From assembly GCA_963814875.1 (NCBI GenBank), contig CAWFFJ010000021.1, positions 1-64,000 of the forward strand: DNA of 64,000 nucleotides. The letters are read 5' to 3'. This document shows positions 7,871 through 14,543 of the stretch, piece by piece (positions within the stretch are counted from its first letter, which is position 1; the number at the start of each line of letters is the position of its first letter). The notes under the pieces are model-generated. The model was not told the origin of the DNA and searched no databases. It worked only from the letters and a program-made list of their open reading frames with translations. The translations under genes were made by a program, and so were the position numbers. Origin of the DNA: CAVSIS01 sp963814875 (GTDB taxonomy: Bacteria > Acidobacteriota > Thermoanaerobaculia > Thermoanaerobaculales > Sulfomarinibacteraceae).

Positions 7871-9349
7871 TTGAGAAGTGTGGAGCCACGCCAACTGTGT
7901 CTCGCATTCGCCGACAGCCCGGAAGGGGGCGGGGAGGACCAGAGCTCGGGCGGACCCGAGGGACGGGAGTTTCTGCTGCAAACGGCGAGCACAAGGACCG
8001 CGACCGGTTCCACCACCACGGCAGCCTCGGAGCTGCTGGAGGAGGTAGCGTCCCCGCAGAACTTGGTGAGGGCGCTCCTCCACGTCGCGCGCAAGAAGGG
8101 CGCGGGCGGTGTGGACGGGAAGAGCGTAGACGAGGTGGTGTCGGCGTCACACCGACTGCTGCCTCGACTACGCCGAGATCTGCTCGAGGGCCGGTATGAA
8201 CCGGGCGATGTGCGGCGGGTTTGGATACCCAAGCCTGGCGGAGGCCAGCGCGGCCTCGGCATACCAAACGTCGTGGACAGGTGGGTGCAACAGGCGGTGC
8301 ATCAGGTGCTGATGCCGCTGTTCGAGCCGACCTTCCTCCGGAGCAGTCACGGATTCCGTCCGCACCGCGGAGCAGCGACGGCCATCGCGGAGGCGAAGGA
8401 GTGTGTCGCCGCGGGATTGACGACGGTGGTGAGCGTCGATCTGTCGAAGTTCTTCGACAGAGTCCACCACCAACGTCTGCTGGCCCGAGTGGGCCAGAGG
8501 GTCAAAGACCCGATGATCCTGCGGCTCATCCACCGGATGCTGAAGGCGAAGGTCGTGATGCCAGACGGTACCCGGGTGTCCTCGGACGAGGGGACACCCC
8601 AGGGTGGGCCGCTGTCGCCGCTCCTGTCGAACATCGTCTTGGACGAGCTCGACTGGGAGCTTCAGCGACGGGGTCTGCGTTTCGTGCGATACGCGGATGA
8701 CTTCAATGTCTTCGTGGGCTCGAAGCGTGCCGGGGAGCGGGTGATGGCGAACCTGATCGGATTCATTACCAGGCGCTTGCGCCTGCGGGTGAATGATGAC
8801 AAGAGCGCTGTCACCCGACCGGAGGACCTCCACTTCTTGGGCTTCAGCCTGCATCGCGGGACTGACGGCTCGATCGAGGTCTTTCTATCCAGACGCAGCC
8901 GAAAGCGGATCGACGCGAAGATCCGGGAGCTGACGCCCCGGACCCTCGGTCGTCCGCTCAAGGTCTGCATCGAGCGCATCAACGAGTACCTGGAGGGTTG
9001 GTACGGCCATTTCCGGCTGTGCACCCTCGCAGCTCAGCGCAGCTTCGGCAATCTCGACGCGCACACCCGGCGACGGCTGCGTGCCATCGTCGTGCGCCAG
9101 AGGAAGCGGCCCCGCTATCTCTTCCGCCATCTCGTCAAGCGCGGTGTGACGGTCCGGACGGCAGCGCGGTGCGCATGGTGCGACCGCGGCACCTGGTACA
9201 AGAGCAATCACGCTGGCATGACGCGGGCGTACCCGAATGCGTGGTTTCACGCCCGTTTGTACAGCCTCGTGAAGTCTCTCAAGAGCCAGACGGCCGGACC
9301 GACGGCCCCGAGCCAGCCCTTCCTGGCTGGCCTCGAGATACCAACCTGA
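7871..9349 (+). CDS. ltrA: Group II intron reverse transcriptase/maturase
   Basis: The 492-aa intron-encoded protein splices and reinserts the intron. RT blocks are visible in order: AGGVDGKSVDEV, RRVWIPKPGGGQRGLGIPNVVDR, SHGFRPHRGA, SVDLSKFFDRV, DEGTPQGGPLSPLLSNIVLDELD and the catalytic RYADDFNVF. A maturase (X) domain follows, with the segment around CIERINEYLEGWYGHFRLC. The C-terminus has CAWCDRGTWYKSNHAGM but no HNH endonuclease domain, so target cleavage in cis by this protein is not expected. The start is a TTG at 7871 or GTG at 7880; neither is clear. It looks intact. Confidence 0.93.
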   Translation: MRSVEPRQLCLAFADSPEGGGEDQSSGGPEGREFLLQTASTRTATGSTTTAASELLEEVASPQNLVRALLHVARKKGAGGVDGKSVDEVVSASHRLLPRLRRDLLEGRYEPGDVRRVWIPKPGGGQRGLGIPNVVDRWVQQAVHQVLMPLFEPTFLRSSHGFRPHRGAATAIAEAKECVAAGLTTVVSVDLSKFFDRVHHQRLLARVGQRVKDPMILRLIHRMLKAKVVMPDGTRVSSDEGTPQGGPLSPLLSNIVLDELDWELQRRGLRFVRYADDFNVFVGSKRAGERVMANLIGFITRRLRLRVNDDKSAVTRPEDLHFLGFSLHRGTDGSIEVFLSRRSRKRIDAKIRELTPRTLGRPLKVCIERINEYLEGWYGHFRLCTLAAQRSFGNLDAHTRRRLRAIVVRQRKRPRYLFRHLVKRGVTVRTAARCAWCDRGTWYKSNHAGMTRAYPNAWFHARLYSLVKSLKSQTAGPTAPSQPFLAGLEIPT

Positions 9350-9350
9350 A

Positions 9351-9382
9351 GAGCCGGATGTGAGGTCCACAAGTCCGGTTCT
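9351..9382 (+). ncRNA. Group II intron domain V
   Basis: The catalytic hairpin of the intron begins GAGCCGGATG two nt after the RT stop codon and closes with AGTCCGGTTCT. It contains the AGC catalytic triad in the lower stem and a short terminal stem (GTG/CAC). Its presence with an intact RT suggests a potentially active ribozyme. Confidence 0.75.
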
Positions 9383-9421
9383 GTGAGAGCTGGGGGAGGG
9401 CAACCTCCCCCGGCTACTCGA

Positions 9422-9484
9422 CACTGCCGACTGCCGGTCGCCTACTCACTCCGGCTGAGCCAGCACACTCTCCGTCTAGACAGC
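9422..9484 (+). repeat. Right arm of the inverted repeat; remnant of a four-helix-bundle gene start
   Basis: The stretch from the intron 3' end matches the reverse complement of 7339-7401. Read on the plus strand, CTGAGCCAGCACACTCTCCG parallels the first codons of the four-helix-bundle gene (Met-Ser-Gln-His-Thr), with CTG in place of ATG and frame loss soon after. I read it as a decayed inverted duplicate of that gene's 5' end rather than a gene. Confidence 0.55.
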
Positions 9485-9486
9485 CC

Positions 9487-10062
9487 GGCCACCCGCGTGA
9501 CCTCGATCCCGACCCCGGTTTCGGCCGCCTGCTGCCCGCCGCCCGAACCCGGATTCCGCCCACCACCCCCTGCCAGTCGGCCCAGCGACTTGCGCCCCAG
9601 CGTTCGGGACCGGGATCAGGCTGCGGGCGGCAGGGCGCGGGGAGCCGGGGTCGGGGGGCGCGACCGTAGTGGTCAGGCGCCCGATCCCGTTCCGGCCACC
9701 CGCGTGACCTCGATCCCGACCCCGCTTTCGGCCCCAGACCCCCTGCAGGTCGGCCCAGACACTCCCGCCCCAGCGTGCGGGTCCGGGATCAGGCTGCGGG
9801 CGGCAGGGCGCGGGGAGCAGGGGTCGGGGGGCGCGGCCGTGGTGGTCGGGCGCCCGATCCCGTTCCGGCCACCCGCGTGACCTCGATCCCGACCCCGGTT
9901 TCGGCCCCAGACCCGTTGCAGGTCGGCCCAGCGACTTGCGCCCCAGCGTTTGGGTCCGGGATCAGGCTGCGGGCGGCAGGGCGCGGGGAGCCAGGGTCGG
10001 GGGGCGCGGCCGTGGCGGTCGGGCGCCCGATCCCGTTCCGGCCGCCTGCTGCCCGCCGCCCG
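9487..10062 (+). repeat. GC-rich tandem array: about three units of 207, 173 and 173 bp
   Basis: Units begin at GGCCACCCGCGTGACC (9487, 9694, 9867), and a partial fourth begins at 10040. Units 2 and 3 are nearly identical; unit 1 carries a longer middle segment (GCCGCCTGCTGCCCGCC) that reappears in the terminal partial unit. A unit length of 173 is not a multiple of three, so open frames through the array are not real genes. Internal palindromes such as GATCGGGCGCCCGATC-like blocks are present. No spacers of CRISPR type are seen. The 136 bp after the array, up to the response regulator stop, hold nothing recognisable. Confidence 0.85.
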
Positions 10063-10198
10063 TCTCCCGGATCCGGGTACCCGATGCCTCTGGTTCACAC
10101 CCGGCAGTATTGGCTCTCAGACCCGCCCCTGGAGCGCTCTTGGGTTGCGGGCAGCGCCCGCGCCGAGTCTTGGTGGTGAGTATGGGGTGGGTGGGGGG

Positions 10199-10573
10199 TC
10201 AGGCGTGGAGGATGGCGCGGACGCGGTCGATGACCTCGACCGTTGAGAACGGTTTCGTGATGTAGCCGTCGGCGCCGACCTCCCGACCGCGCAGGATGTC
10301 CTGGGCGAACCCCTTGGCGGTGAGCATGATGATCGGGATGTCGCGGGTTGCCTCACGAGCGCGTAGGGCGCGGGCGAGGTCGAACCCGGACGTCGGCGTG
10401 GCGAGGGCGACATCGAGCAGGACGAGGTCGATCGGCTGCTGGGCGAGAATGGCCTCCGCCTCCTCCGCCGAGATGGCCTCGAAGGTCATGAACCCCTCGC
10501 GCCGCAGCTTGAACGACAGAATGCGGAGGATGTAGGGCTCATCGTCGACGAGCAGGATTCGGCGCCCTGTCAC
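10199..10573 (-). CDS. Receiver-only response regulator
   Basis: The roughly 124-aa product is a single CheY-like receiver domain: ILLVDDEP (acidic pocket), LVLLDVA with the phosphoacceptor Asp, PIIMLTAKG and DGYITKPFS with the conserved Lys. There is no output domain, so it acts through a protein partner or a phosphorelay. No cognate kinase is adjacent; the hybrid kinase at 49536 is far away. Two GTG codons are possible (10576, 10573). GTG 10573 is preferred because TAGACT lies exactly 6 nt upstream of it, as in other leaderless genes here. Confidence 0.88.
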   Translation of the reverse strand: MTGRRILLVDDEPYILRILSFKLRREGFMTFEAISAEEAEAILAQQPIDLVLLDVALATPTSGFDLARALRAREATRDIPIIMLTAKGFAQDILRGREVGADGYITKPFSTVEVIDRVRAILHA

Positions 10574-10579
10574 CACTGG

Positions 10580-10585
10580 AGTCTA
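10580..10585 (-). promoter_or_regulatory. -10 hexamer TAGACT of a likely leaderless promoter
   Basis: TAGACT is separated by 6 nt from the GTG at 10573. It has the TANNNT form and spacing shared by several genes of the window, and no ribosome binding site is present. Confidence 0.4.
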
Positions 10586-10650
10586 CGTCGTCTCGGCTGG
10601 AGGGATCAAGGGTCGAGGAGTGTGTAGCTCCTCGTAGATGGATGGTGGAT

Positions 10651-10751
10651 TTCGGAGCGCCGTGAAGGGCCTGTTGAGGCGCATTCGAGGAGCAGAGTAC
10701 TCCGAGTACGGGCCGAGGATGCAACGAAAACAGGGCTTCACGCCGCCCGAA
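10651..10751. repeat. Nested palindromic element (~100 bp)
   Basis: The outer arms TTCGGAGCGCCGTGAAGGGC (from 10651) and AACAGGGCTTCACG...CGAA (to 10751) pair over about 23 bp with a few mismatches. Inside is a perfect small hairpin, GTACTCCGAGTAC, and the flanking blocks GAGGCGCATTC and GAGGATGCAAC. No reading frame fits. It may be a folded RNA, a REP/MITE-like element or a bidirectional regulatory site in this 230-bp gene-free gap. Confidence 0.6.
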
Positions 10752-10805
10752 AGACGTCGTGTACGCTATGGGCTACATACTCCTGGCGCTCGATGCTGAC
10801 GGCAG

Positions 10806-11063
10806 TCACAGGCTGCGGCGTAGGCTCACGGGCAGGCCCACCTCGGCAGCGGCCAGCAGGAGGTGCAGCAGCCCAAACGCGCTCAGAGCGCCGCGGAACG
10901 ACGCCGAGGCGGCCACGACGGCGACCGAGCCGGGCAGGCGAAGGATCAGGTCGGTCCACACGGTGCTCCAGGGCAGCAGAAGCATCACCAGACCGATGTG
11001 GATCAGGTAACCAGCGTACAGCCCCACGAGAACGAGTTGACCGAGCCTCACGGCGACCATCAT
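10806..11063 (-). CDS. Small hypothetical integral membrane protein
   Basis: The 85-aa product has two to three predicted membrane segments (LVLVGLYAGYLIHIGLVMLLLPW; VAVVAASASF; ALSAFGLLHLLLAAAEVG). I do not recognise the family. Two ATG codons stand in tandem at the start. It is divergent from the glycosyltransferase gene, 31 bp away. The composition and third-position GC bias fit a real gene, but no motif supports a function. Confidence 0.5.
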   Translation of the reverse strand: MMVAVRLGQLVLVGLYAGYLIHIGLVMLLLPWSTVWTDLILRLPGSVAVVAASASFRGALSAFGLLHLLLAAAEVGLPVSLRRSL

Positions 11064-11082
11064 ACCGGCTCGAGCGGCGTGG

Positions 11083-11088
11083 TACTGT
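11083..11088 (+). promoter_or_regulatory. -10 hexamer TACTGT of a likely leaderless promoter
   Basis: TACTGT is followed by 6 nt and the ATG at 11095, with no Shine-Dalgarno sequence in between. Confidence 0.5.
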
Positions 11089-11094
11089 GCCGAA

Positions 11095-12276
11095 ATGGCT
11101 GCCGGTATCCTGTGGGCCTCGCCGCTGCCGCCGGTGCGCTCAGGCGTCAGCGACTACGCGGTCGAGCTGCTGCCGGAGCTGGCACGACATGCCAGGATTC
11201 GGGTGGTCTCGCCGCCGCAGTGGCAGCCTCCGCCGGACTGGGCACTGACGGGAGTCGTTGAGGTGGTTCCGACCGACGCCAGGCCGCTGCCGGACGAGGT
11301 CACCGTGCTGCACCTGGGAAACAACCCTTACCACGCGTGGCTGCTCGAGCGGCTCACCAGCGACCGGGTCGTGGCGGTGCTCCACGACGCTGTGCTGCAT
11401 CATCTGCTCGTTCAGGTGTCGCTCGCGCTTGGTGATCGCGCAACCTACAGGAGCTGGCTCGAGAGTGCCTACGGGGAGCGCGGAGGAACCCTCGCGCGCG
11501 CGTGGTTGGAGGGCTTTCAGGGCCACCTCGACCCCTTCCTGTTTCCCGCACGGAGAGTCTTTCTGGCCGGGGTCAGGGGTGTCGTGGTGCACTCCGCCTG
11601 GGCGGCTCGCGAGGTCGCCCGCGACCTCCCGGACACTCCGGTGGCGCACATCGGCCTCGCGGTCGCCGACCCGGGACCCATCGACCCGGGCGCACTCCGG
11701 GCCCGACTCGGACTCGATCCGGACACCGTGGCGTTGATGCACCTCGGCTTCATGACACCCGCAAAGGGCCTCAATGTGATCCTGACGGGGCTCGCGGCGG
11801 CCCGTCGATGCGGTGTCGACGCCAGCCTGGTGCTGGTCGGGGAGAACGGTCTGCCTGGCGAGCTGCGGAAGGACGTCGCGGCGCTCGGCCTTGCCGAGTC
11901 GATCCGCGAGACCGGCTGGGTCACCGACCACGAGGTCCGCCGGCTTCCGGCGGCTGCCGATCTCGGCGTGGTGCTGCGCACGCCCTCCGCCGGCGAGACG
12001 TCGGCCGCGGCGGGCAGGTTTCTGGCCTGCGGCACGCCGGTGGCGGTGGGTGGTCTGCGCCAGTTCCTGGAGATCCCCGAGGCCGCAGCGCCTCGCCTGA
12101 CGCCGGGGCCGGCGGCAGCTGCGGACCTCGCGCGAGTCCTCGCCTCGGTCGCCTCCAGCCGGCGCGACGGCAGCTGGGCGTTGCGCCGCCTCGCGGCACG
12201 TGCGGCCTACGAGGCACGGCACCGCCCCGACGAGGCGGCGGCAGGCCTCGCCGAGTTCGTCCAGAGGGTCGCGTGA
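11095..12276 (+). CDS. Glycosyltransferase, GT4-like
   Basis: The 393-aa product has a GT-B fold. The N-terminal domain begins with LWASPLPPVRSGVSDYAVELLPEL, the glycine-containing loop typical of family 4 enzymes, and HLGNNPYHAWLL. The C-terminal donor-binding domain has LMHLGFMTPAKGLN, ASLVLVGENG and DLGVVLRTPSAGETSAAAGRFLACGTPVAV, the last matching the E-x7-E sugar-nucleotide region. The acceptor is unknown. It overlaps the NUDIX gene by GTGA. A leaderless-type hexamer defines the start. Confidence 0.85.
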   Translation: MAAGILWASPLPPVRSGVSDYAVELLPELARHARIRVVSPPQWQPPPDWALTGVVEVVPTDARPLPDEVTVLHLGNNPYHAWLLERLTSDRVVAVLHDAVLHHLLVQVSLALGDRATYRSWLESAYGERGGTLARAWLEGFQGHLDPFLFPARRVFLAGVRGVVVHSAWAAREVARDLPDTPVAHIGLAVADPGPIDPGALRARLGLDPDTVALMHLGFMTPAKGLNVILTGLAAARRCGVDASLVLVGENGLPGELRKDVAALGLAESIRETGWVTDHEVRRLPAAADLGVVLRTPSAGETSAAAGRFLACGTPVAVGGLRQFLEIPEAAAPRLTPGPAAAADLARVLASVASSRRDGSWALRRLAARAAYEARHRPDEAAAGLAEFVQRVA

Positions 12277-12977
12277 CATCGGCGCTGGCCTGGCGGGCCG
12301 AGCTGCGCGACGAGCTGGCCCGTCACCTCGCGCGACCGCTGCCGGTGTCCCGGAACCAACGTCACGCCGGGGTGCTGGTCGCCCTTGTCGACGGGGCCAG
12401 TGGCGTCGAGCTTCTGCTGCACCGGCGGTCCCGAACCCTGCCGCACCATCCTGGCCAGGTCGCTTTTCCGGGAGGCGTCGTCGAGCCCGACGACCGCGAC
12501 GTCGCGGCGGCTGCGCTGCGCGAGGCCCAGGAGGAGATCGGCCTCGATCCCAACCCCGTCGAGATTCTCGGCAGACTCGCGGACGTGCGAACCCCGACCG
12601 GCTATGTGGTGACTCCGGTGGTCGGCGTGGTCGCAGGCAAGGTTGAGCTCACGCCGTCGGATGCCGAGGTCGAGGAAATCGTGCGACTCCCTGTCGCAGC
12701 CGTGCTTGATCGCGCACTCTTCCGGCCAGTCACAAAATCCGTGCGCGGCCTCTTGGTCACCGGGGAAGCCCTTGTTTGGGGCGGCCACGAGATATGGGGC
12801 GCCACGGCGAGGATGCTGCTGGGGCTGCGGAGGGTGTTGGAAAGGGTCGACGGTCCCTGGCGGCGGCCCGCGGGGTGTCTCAGCTCATCGGGCGGCGACT
12901 GTGAGGGCGTCCTGCAGGAGGTGGTCCGCGGCGTCCGCGGCGACGGCGCGCGAGAGGTTCGCCTCCAGGACCGGTGA
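12273..12977 (+). CDS. NUDIX hydrolase, CoA-pyrophosphatase-like
   Basis: The 234-aa product carries a NUDIX box in the form VAFPGGVVEPDDRD followed by ALREAQEEIGL, with the upstream HHPGQVAFPGG context characteristic of the CoA diphosphatase (NudL/PCD1) group. Such enzymes cleave CoA or its derivatives to acyl-phosphopantetheine and 3',5'-ADP. The GTG start overlaps the TGA of the glycosyltransferase. The last ~31 codons overlap the 3' end of the convergent TPR gene by 93 bp, and that tail has no resemblance to the family, so the stop seems to have been lost and replaced downstream. Confidence 0.85.
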   Translation: MTSALAWRAELRDELARHLARPLPVSRNQRHAGVLVALVDGASGVELLLHRRSRTLPHHPGQVAFPGGVVEPDDRDVAAAALREAQEEIGLDPNPVEILGRLADVRTPTGYVVTPVVGVVAGKVELTPSDAEVEEIVRLPVAAVLDRALFRPVTKSVRGLLVTGEALVWGGHEIWGATARMLLGLRRVLERVDGPWRRPAGCLSSSGGDCEGVLQEVVRGVRGDGAREVRLQDR

Positions 12978-14510
12978 GTCCGGAGCGAGGGGCTGCGCCT
13001 GCGCGAGCAGGTTGGCGGCGTCTGCGAAACGTCCCTGCTGATACAACGCGGCGGCGAGCAGGTTGAGCACGGCAGGGTCGTTGGACCGCCGCTCGAGCAC
13101 CGTGCGCACTGTCGCCTCGGCGTCGGCGAAGGCGCCGCGCTCGAGCTGCAGAAGACCCGTCAGTAGGCTGGTGTCGTCGTTCGGCTCGAGCTTGTCGACC
13201 ACCCGCTGCGCCTCGGCGAAGAGGCCGTTCTGGGTCAGTGCGAGGGCGAAGGCACGCCGCACGTCGGGGGGCTGAAACCCTCCGGCAACTGCCGCTCGGA
13301 GCGCGGTCAGAGCCGGCTCCGTCCGCCCCAGGGAGAGCAGCGCCTGACCAAGCCGCGCCTGCACCTGGGCGTCGTCGTGGAGCAGGTTCTCGGCCGCCCG
13401 AATGGCCTCCAGGGCCGGTTCCGCCCGACCGGCGGCAAGCTCGAGCTCGCCGACGGCGAGCTGCACCTCAGGGAGCAGAGGGTTCTCACTGAGGGCGGTG
13501 CGCAGCTCCTCGAGGGCGCGCTGCGGCTGCCCGAGCCGCGCGTCGAGCAGACCCAGCGCCGCCCAGGCACGGTCGGAGTGCGGCCATTGCTCGGTCAACT
13601 GCCGGAACCCGTCGCGCGCGGCGGAGGAATCGCCCATGGCGAGGTAGACCTCGCCGAGGCGAAGTCGCAGACCGATGTTGTCAGGCTGGAGACCGAGAGC
13701 GGACTTGAGCGCGAACTCGGCCTCCTGCCAACGGGACGCCCGCCGCGCGGCCTCCGCCATCAGCTCGAGACCGGCGACGTTGTTCGGTTGGCGCGCGACC
13801 ACCTCGCGCACGACCTCGAGGCTGCCCTCGACGTCGCCTTCTTCAAGCAGACCGTTGGCGCGGAGGATCAGATCGGGGATCGAAAGGGTCGCGAGCGGCG
13901 CGGTCGGCCCGCCGAGCCCGTACTGGGCGCGCAGTGCAGCGGCCTCCTCGGTACGTCCCAGGCGCTCGAGCAAGGCGACCTTGAGCGGCGCCAGCCGGGC
14001 GTCGCCGGGAAACGCGACCAAGAGGCGATCGACATCGGCGAGCGCGCCCTCGAGATCCTCCCCTCGTTCGAGCCGGGTCTGGATCGCGGCCAGGGTGGCC
14101 TCGACATCGGGTGGCGGCGGAGTGTCGGGTGACGGGCTGGCTCCTGTGGCAGCGGAGGTGCGGGCGGCCTCGAAGAGGTCGACGAACTGCTGGGTGTAGT
14201 AGTCGGTCGCCAACGTGAGACTGGGGTCCTCGACCAGCGCGGCCCGGAGGTGGGTCTCTACCTCCGCCTCGCGCCCGAGGGCGAACAGAGTCCACGCGAT
14301 GCGAACATGAAGCTGTGCGCGGTGGGTCGGGTCATCGGTCTCCGCCAGTGCAGCGGTGTAGAGCTGCACCGCACGACTGAAGGCACCCTGGCGGTAGGCC
14401 TGGAGGGCCGCCTCCTCGCTGGGAGTAGGCTCGAAGGCTCCGGCGAGCTGGACGAGGAGCGAGGTCAGCAGCACGACACACAACGCCAACGGGCGCAACA
14501 CGCGACACAT
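12885..14510 (-). CDS. Secreted TPR-repeat protein
   Basis: The 541-aa product begins with a signal peptide (MCRVLRPLALCVVLLTSLLVQLAGA) and then consists of tetratricopeptide-like repeats along most of its length (for example AALQAYRQGAFSRAVQLYTAAL, EGSLEVVREVVARQPNNVAGLELMAEAARR, ADAANLLAQAQPLAPDSP). It probably acts as a periplasmic scaffold. It follows the Ser/Thr kinase gene by about 33 bp on the same strand, so the two may act together, the kinase having a large extracytoplasmic part. ATG 14510 is preferred to GTG 14528 since TACAGT lies 6 nt upstream. Confidence 0.8.
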   Translation of the reverse strand: MCRVLRPLALCVVLLTSLLVQLAGAFEPTPSEEAALQAYRQGAFSRAVQLYTAALAETDDPTHRAQLHVRIAWTLFALGREAEVETHLRAALVEDPSLTLATDYYTQQFVDLFEAARTSAATGASPSPDTPPPPDVEATLAAIQTRLERGEDLEGALADVDRLLVAFPGDARLAPLKVALLERLGRTEEAAALRAQYGLGGPTAPLATLSIPDLILRANGLLEEGDVEGSLEVVREVVARQPNNVAGLELMAEAARRASRWQEAEFALKSALGLQPDNIGLRLRLGEVYLAMGDSSAARDGFRQLTEQWPHSDRAWAALGLLDARLGQPQRALEELRTALSENPLLPEVQLAVGELELAAGRAEPALEAIRAAENLLHDDAQVQARLGQALLSLGRTEPALTALRAAVAGGFQPPDVRRAFALALTQNGLFAEAQRVVDKLEPNDDTSLLTGLLQLERGAFADAEATVRTVLERRSNDPAVLNLLAAALYQQGRFADAANLLAQAQPLAPDSPVLEANLSRAVAADAADHLLQDALTVAAR

Positions 14511-14516
14511 GGCGTT

Positions 14517-14522
14517 ACTGTA
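14517..14522 (-). promoter_or_regulatory. -10 hexamer TACAGT of a likely leaderless promoter
   Basis: TACAGT, then AACGCC, then the ATG at 14510. The hexamer supports an internal promoter for the TPR gene after the kinase stop codon at 14544. Confidence 0.45.
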
Positions 14523-14543
14523 CACCACGCCTGGTCACGGGAG

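Larger units (their letters stand above)
7444..9422 (+). mobile_element. Group II intron (bacterial retroelement)
   Basis: The 5' boundary is GTGCGCC at 7444, the standard GUGYG intron start, followed by a domain I-like region with AGUCCCC and other paired segments. A long ORF for the intron-encoded reverse transcriptase occupies domain IV. The 3' part has a domain V hairpin at 9351-9382 (GAGCCGGAUG ... AGUCCGGUUCU, with the catalytic AGC) and a domain VI stem (TGGGGGAGGG / CCTCCCCCGG) ending CTACTCGAC. The exact 3' splice site may differ by a base or two. The host site is not inside a recognisable gene; it is the base of a palindrome next to the four-helix-bundle gene, which fits the preference of class C introns for hairpin targets, although I did not establish the class. 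Confidence 0.85.

Noticed and set aside
9487..10062. A CRISPR array or a repeat protein gene
   Set aside because: The units are 173-207 bp without unique spacers, and the length is not divisible by three, so it is neither.
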